DNA from: Brassica napus
Taxonomy: Eukaryota; Streptophyta; Magnoliopsida; Brassicales; Brassicaceae
Direction of reading: 5' to 3'
DNA length: 64,000 nucleotides
NCBI RefSeq assembly: GCF_020379485.1
Contig: NC_063451.1
Span: forward strand, 25,278,630-25,342,629
The first letter of the stretch is position 1. Each line of letters opens with the position of its first letter. Positions 57,955 through 64,000 of the stretch are shown one piece after another. The position numbers and the translations under genes were made by a program. The notes below the pieces were generated by a model. That model had not been told where the DNA came from and searched no databases. It was given only the letters and a program-made list of their open reading frames with translations.

Positions 57955-60900
57955 TTGCAACATGATACCGGCCTCTTCAAAGAGAAAGGTGGATTTTCAC
58001 AATCCATCCATTCTCGGTCCTTAAAAATAGCGAGCTGGAACTGTCAGGGGTTAGGGAATCCCCGGACAGTTCGTCGTTTAAGGGAGATGAAGAAGAGCAT
58101 CTTCCCAGATATCTTGTTCCTTATGGAAACAAAAAATCCCGACGATTTCGTTATCTCGAAGATGGCAACTCTTCAATACGAGAACATCCATCTAGTGCCC
58201 CCGATAGGACACGGGGCAGGAGGGCTAGCGTTGCTCTGGAAGCAAGAGATTAAACTTCAAATCCTAAGTGCAAATGCAAATTGTATTGATACTTCCATTG
58301 CATATGAAGGAAAGCTTTTTTATGCCTCTTTTATTTATGGAGATACCGATCGAAACAAAAGAAGAAGTTTGTGGGAAAACCTCCTGCAAACAAACCTGGC
58401 GCGAGAAGCCCCTTGGTTTTTGACCGGGGATTTCAATGACATACTAAACAGCGAAGAAAAGAGTGGAGGGGTCATACGACCAGAGGGGTCTTTCTCAGAC
58501 ATGCACACTTTCTTCTCGGAAGGGGATCTATATGATTTACAACATTCAGGGGATTTTCTTTCCTGGAGAGGCCAACGAGGAGACCACCTTGTACGATGTC
58601 GCTTAGATCGGGCTGTTGCAAATAGCGACTGGGCGGAGTTATTCCCAAAGGCAAGATCACATTATATGAGTTATGAGGGCTCGGACCACAAACCTATCAT
58701 ATCCTATTTCGAGCCAGATAAGAAAAAGAGAAAGGGGCTGTTCCGATTTGATAGACGCCTTCGTGACAACCCGGAGGTCAAAACACTAGTGTGCCAAGCC
58801 TGGAAAAACGCGACAAACTCCACTGTCAATGACAGAATTGCCATAGTCAGATCAGTCATCTCCGAATGGACAAAACAACAGCGCCTGAACAGCAGAAGAA
58901 TCATCAAACAGAAGAAAGCCGAACTCGAAGACGCTCTTACTAGCCCTGCAAATGACACTGTCCTGATTCAAAGAGTATCAGAAGAACTTAGCGCGGCCTA
59001 CCTAGATGAGGAAAACTATTGGAAACAACGAAGCCGCCTCTCATGGCTCAGCCTTGGAGATCGAAATACGGGATTCTTCCACGCCACGGCAAAAAATCGA
59101 AAGAGAGTTAACGCCTTCTCTGTCATTGAAGATGCCGAGGGTAATATGGTGTTTGAGGAGGACCAAATCGCAATGGTTATTGTAGAATATTTCCAGCAAA
59201 TGTTTTCATCTGTGGAAGGAAACAGAGCGGAAACGGTCAATTATGCACTATCCCCGAAGGTGACCGAGGAGGAGAATAAAGCCCTGATTTCTATACTGTC
59301 CCCAAAGGAAATAAGAGATGTTGCCTTCTCTATTCATGCAGAAAAATCTCCAGGTCCGGATGGCTTCTCTGCGGGCTTCTTCCACTCGAATTGGGAGGAG
59401 ATTGGCGCTGACATTGTAAAGGAAATACAGCTCGCCTTTGAATCAGAAACTCTCCCGCCAGGGATAAACGAGACTCATATCAGGCTCATCCCGAAATTCC
59501 TTAGCCCCAAGACCGTAGCGGAGTATAGACCCATCGCTCTATGCAATGTCTACTACAAGATCATTTCAAAAATCTTGACGGCAAGACTTAAACCCCTCCT
59601 AGATGGAATCATTTCCGAAAACCAATCGGCTTTTGTTCCGGGGCGAGCAATAGCCGACAATGTCCTCATCACGCACGAGATGCTTCACTTTCTTAAGACC
59701 TCAAAGGCTGAAAAACGATGTTCGGTGGCTGTTGAAACTGATATGAGCAAAGCTTACGACCGACTTGAATGGTACTTCATCGAGCTTGTCCTCCAAAGAC
59801 TCAGCTTCCACCGGAAGTGGGTTTCTTTGATAATGCAATGTGTGTCTACTGTTACCTACTCCTTCCTCATCAACGGTTCGCCTATAGGAAGAGTCACACC
59901 GAGTAGAGGTATCCGCCAAAGAGACCCCCTCTCTCACCTTACATATTCATATTGTGTAGTGAGGTTCTCTCGGGCTTATGTAATAGAGCACAAGAGGAGG
60001 GTTCTCTACAAGGAATCAATGTAGCACGAGGGAGTCCTCGGCTCAATCACCTCCTCTTCGCGGATGACACGATGTTTTTCATCAAAGCAACAAAGGACAG
60101 CAGTGAAGCCCTGCACGTACTACTCAAACGGTATGAAGAGGCATCTGGCCAAGCGATAAACACGAGCAAATCCTCCATCACTTTTTCCTGAAAAGCACCG
60201 GCTACGCTTAAAACTGCAACAAAGCCTGTTCTTGGAATCCAAAAGGAAGGAGGCATTGGTAAATATCTCGGTCTACCGGAACACTTTGGAAGGAAAAAAT
60301 GAGATATCTTCTCGTCCATGGTTGATCGGATAAAGCAAAAGGCTAGTGGATGGTCTAATAGACATCTCTCCACCGCCGGAAAGATGACTATGTTAAAAAG
60401 TGTACTCTCCCCCATCCCTTCCTATGCGATGACTTGCTTCAAGCTCCCGGTTTCACTCTGCAAAAGAATCCAATCCGCGCTGACACGCTTCTGGTGGGAC
60501 GACCGAAACGGCACACAAAAAATGGCTTGGATCTCTTGGACGACAATGACACTACCAAAGGACTTCGGGGGACTGGACTTCCGCGATATACAGAGTTACA
60601 ATGACGCTTTCCTCGCAAAGCTCAGTTGGAGAATTGCAAACCACCCGGAGAGTCTACTGTCTAGAGTCATGCTTGGGAAATATTGTCAAACAGAGAGCTT
60701 CCTTACCTGCCCGATTCGCACTGCTTGTTCCCATGGATGGAGAAGCATCATGATTGGGAGAGATATAATTGTAAGCAACTCTGGTTGGGCAGTAGGAAAT
60801 GGGGCAAAGATAAACATATGGGACTCCCCCTGGCTTAGCCTTACGGAGCAAAGTAGACCGACAGGCCCTGCACCGGAGGAATTTTTGCAACTTATGGTTT

Positions 60901-62050
60901 CTGACCTGTTTCTTCAGGGGAAGAAGGATTGGGATATAGAGAAGATCAGGAGTATCTTGCCTTCTGAGGAACAACGCATTCTGGCCATTAAGCCAAGCTT
61001 ATCGGGAGCTCCAGACAAGCTGATCTGGCTCCACAATGACTCTGGAGAATTCACAACAAAATCAGGCTATAAAGCCATTGCGTCCCATCTGGAGAACTTC
61101 CCAACAAATCATCACCAAGAAACAGCTTTCAACTGGAAGAAGAATGTCTGGAAACTCCATATAGCCCCAAAGATCAAGCTTTTTCTTTGGAAGACGTTCC
61201 ATGGAGCTCTCCCTGTCGGAACCCAACTCAGAGCTCGACAAATCAACATAGAAGGAAAGTGCAAAAGCTGTGGATTACCTGAATCTATAAATCATCTTTT
61301 TCTTGAATGCAGTTTCGCCCAGGAAGTTTGGAACTGTGCTCCCGTCTCACCAGGGATTGAGATTAGCGGATCAATAGATTTGAGGTCAATATGGGATAGC
61401 TGGATCTCTCGGAGGAATCTCCCCCCCCCCCCACCGGTGTACTCGCAGGCCCTCTGGTCCCTTGGATTCTGTGGCAACTTTGGATAACAAGAAACAAATT
61501 GACCTTTGAAGATAGAAGATGCTCTGCAGAAGATGTTATCACCCAGGCGACAGCAACAGCGAGAGAATGGACTCAAAGCCAACAAGCACCATCCCATCAA
61601 GCTCGTGGGGTTTTACCCCCACTTCCACAGACACCATGTGCTGTTCTCCGAACCGATGCGGCATGGCATGAAGATCAAAAGATTGCAGGATTAGGCTGGA
61701 TTTTAGAGGACGACATGGAACAGAAGACCTTTGCCACCCCAGCCTACCACGTTCGCTCTCCACTACTGGCAAAAGGTCTTGCAATGCAAGAAGCAATCTT
61801 AAAATGCAAAGAAATTGGAGTCCCTAGGGTCCGCTGCGAATCAGACTCAGCAACTCTCATTAAAGTCTTGAAGTCGGAAGCCACTAATGCAGAATTGTAT
61901 GGAGTTGTGGCTGATATCCTATCTTTATCTTCCTCCTTTGATTGTATTACTTTCTGTTGGATCTCACGAGAGAGAAACCTTGTCGCAGATAGATTAGCTA
62001 AACAGGTCATGTCTGTTGAGTTAGGCGTTATTGCCCCACCAAACCTTTGA
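57955..62050 (+). pseudogene. LINE ORF2: endonuclease, reverse transcriptase, RNase H, broken
   Basis: Open from 57955 to 60024, with an APE-type endonuclease (IASWNCQGLGNP, FLMETK, FLTGDFNDIL, YEGSDHKPI) and the first half of the reverse transcriptase (SPGPDGFSAGFFHSNW, EYRPIALCNVYYKIISKILT, VPGRAIADNVL, DMSKAYDRLEW). A frame change at about 59935 interrupts the QRDPLSPY motif. The next frame carries the catalytic FADD (LLFADDTMFF) and stops at 60189-60191. Another TGA lies at 60300-60302. A third part (to 61487) has the zinc-binding motif CKSCGLPESINHLFLEC. A C-run at 61418-61430 causes a further shift before an RNase H domain (61499-62050; DAAWHED, QEAIL, ESDS, VADRLA). Confidence 0.82.
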
Positions 62051-62084
62051 GTTTGTCTTGATGAATGTGTTTCAAAAAAAAAAA

Positions 62085-64000
62085 ATCCAATTGGTAAGAA
62101 AATTTATATAAACCCAAACATAAATGTATATGATAAATTTAATACTTGGAGATCTCATTAACTTAATGTCAAAAAAGATAAAATTGTTTGCGACATATAG
62201 TTATGGTCGCCTAAAAAACATACGGTTTGCCTCAAAAGTATGCTTATATAATATTGTCTTTTATGATTCACAGCAACCTTTTTCATTTTCGATTTAATAA
62301 AGTGCAAACAATTTTATTGTAATTATTTGTTATCGTTCTCAAAACGAACGCATTCCCACATATGATTCTTCCCACTGATTTTTTTATAATGAGTTATTTT
62401 TACAATGAGTACGGTTCTTCAATGAAGGTTTTTCACCATTATGTATACCAAGTTGTCTCAAATAATTTCAGAGTAATGTTTTGGTAAAAACTCAACAAAT
62501 ACCAACAGATGTTATAGGTTCATTAACAGTCAAAATTATCTTCACGATATCAGAGACGATATGATGTGTTATAGGTTCTAGATTTCAGAGACAATGTGGT
62601 ATAAGTTCTTTTGCGGTCATTTTTTTCTTTAAGCAAATCATAGAACGACTTAGAAGTGAGGCGTTTTATTCAATAGTAACTTTTCTAATTTGTGTAAAAA
62701 CCTTTAATTGATAGGTGGAAGTCGTTGGAATCGATTCCCACCCACAACATACTGATTCCATACCTGAAACTCGGTGATCAAATTATTTGTTAAAATTAAG
62801 AAATCTAACTATTAATAATCCTTAACAAATTCTATTATATTTTTACATTAAATATCACTAAAATAAACATAAACATATACATAGACAACTTATGGTGCAA
62901 AATCTAAAGATAAATAAATTATATATTTTTTTGGAAATATCTTTCCATTAAAATATAATTTTAATCTATAATATTTTTGACTATCAAAAAGTTATAATGG
63001 TTCAATTAAATTAACCTCATTAATAATACACGTTCAAAAATATGAATAATAGGCTATGAAGAATTATGTTTTAATAGCCTAAAAAGTAATAATATTTATA
63101 TATTAAAACAAAAATATTATAGAAATATACATTTTTAAATTTGAACATCTCTTTAAGTTAATATCTTATATAATTATCAGTTTTTATAACAAAGAAATCA
63201 GATTTCCTAAACCATATCAGATATACATATAAAATCACATATACTTAAATATTTAAAACATTTCCATTTCACTAAAATAGTAATAATACCTATATATCAA
63301 GAAATCAGATTTTATAAATATATATTAATTCAAATATGTATTTATTTATCATAGATTTTTATTATTTATGTTAGAAAGAAATCAGATTTCTTAAACTATA
63401 TCAATTTACTTGTAACAATGAATATCTTGTAATCTTAAATGTAAACTGCAGTTAATAATTCTTTTTATAATGAATTTTATATAAAATATGGATATAAAAT
63501 AAAAAATATATAGTATATATTTATCACAAATTTTGTAAACTACCAAACTACGTTTAATAGATTATTCTACACAAATTTATATCAGCAAGATTATAAATAA
63601 TTTTATCATCATTTAATTTAAGTAAAAATACAAACTTTAGTGTAATCTCTAACTATAAATATTATTTTTATTATTTCAGTTGTAAACCAAAATTTTGAAT
63701 GTTCTTAAAATACTATATTCATTCCAATTTAAAAAATATAATAACAACTTTTAGCAAGTCTTTCAAAACAAATTATCTCATACATCTAAAATAAATCCAA
63801 AAAATGCAAATTAAATATTTTATTCATATAACTAATATATAAATGTCGATAAAAAACATCAGAACTAATATTTATATATATCAAAACACACAAATTTTTA
63901 AAATATAAAATTCTAAATTCAGATATATATTTATATAAATATCTTATATAATTATAAACTTTATAACAAAGATATCAGAATTCCTAAACCATATATATAT
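62085..64000. repeat. Start of another F-box array spacer, direct repeat of 49897-51812
   Basis: AT-rich and without genes. It runs colinear with 49897-51812 at a constant offset of about 12188 bases, with only scattered substitutions and a few one- to three-base indels. It continues to the window edge, so a further F-box unit probably lies just beyond. Confidence 0.85.

Larger units (their letters stand above)
55640..62084 (+). mobile_element. L1-type LINE retrotransposon, decayed
   Basis: About 6.4 kb, ending in an A-run (62072-62083) and encoding the usual two proteins in order: an ORF1 with DUF4283 and zinc knuckle, then an ORF2 with endonuclease, reverse transcriptase, a zinc-binding reverse-transcriptase-associated region and RNase H. 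Plant LINEs of this sort are common in Brassica. The 5' end is estimated from the change from AT-rich to GC-richer sequence at about 55640. No target-site duplication is visible. The right flank (TCCAATTGGTAAG) matches 49899, but the left flank does not. Several frameshifts and stops make it inactive. Confidence 0.85.

Overview
This is plant nuclear DNA, almost certainly Brassica or a close relative. Genes are intron-rich with GT-AG junctions, and intergenic DNA is AT-rich. There is an L1-type LINE, an LTR-type element with a gag-like protein familiar from Brassica genomes, and a run of genes that I recognise (from memory, not by search) as colinear with Arabidopsis chromosome 1 around At1g09270-At1g09330: importin alpha IMPA4, a THUMP-domain protein, the M24 peptidase ICP55, a DUF538/SVB-like protein and ECHIDNA. 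Similarities between copies were judged by eye, with no alignment program.

Layout. (1) 1-9650, copy 1, reading leftward: DUF538 (-, cut by the window edge), ICP55 (-), THUMP (+), IMPA4 (-). (2) 9651-15301: a non-autonomous hAT-like element in the IMPA4 promoter, then an LTR-type element with a broken gag-like gene. (3) 15302-28023, copy 2: a direct repeat of about 2458-15301, starting inside intron 7 of ICP55, with intact THUMP and IMPA4. (4) 28024-28123: exactly 100 N, a scaffold join. (5) 28124-40700, copy 3: the same block inverted, with IMPA4 (+), THUMP (-), ICP55 (+) and DUF538 (+) all open. (6) 41463-43272: ECHIDNA (-), completing the Arabidopsis-like order. (7) 43735-44764: a chimeric locus joining the promoter and first 46 codons of DUF538 to exons 6-8 of IMPA4. 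By inferred splicing it stays open for 145 codons. A small Lys-rich protein gene follows. (8) 45740-64000: an AT-rich tandem array of F-box/FBD genes. The first is a pseudogene, and the second is open and carries a roughly 90-codon Asp/Gly tract. A decayed LINE is followed by the start of another array unit.

The conserved block is housekeeping: IMPA4 imports nuclear cargo, ICP55 trims mitochondrial presequences, the THUMP protein resembles Tan1/THUMPD1 (tRNA ac4C modification), and ECHIDNA works at the trans-Golgi network. THUMP and ICP55 share one short divergent promoter.

The triplication needs caution. Copy 1 differs from copies 2 and 3 almost only by single-base indels, the pattern of long-read error, and the inverted arms meet at a 100-N gap. 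False duplication in the assembly is at least as likely as a real palindromic duplication. The DUF538-IMPA4 chimera and the F-box array do not share this doubt, because they carry ordinary substitutions.
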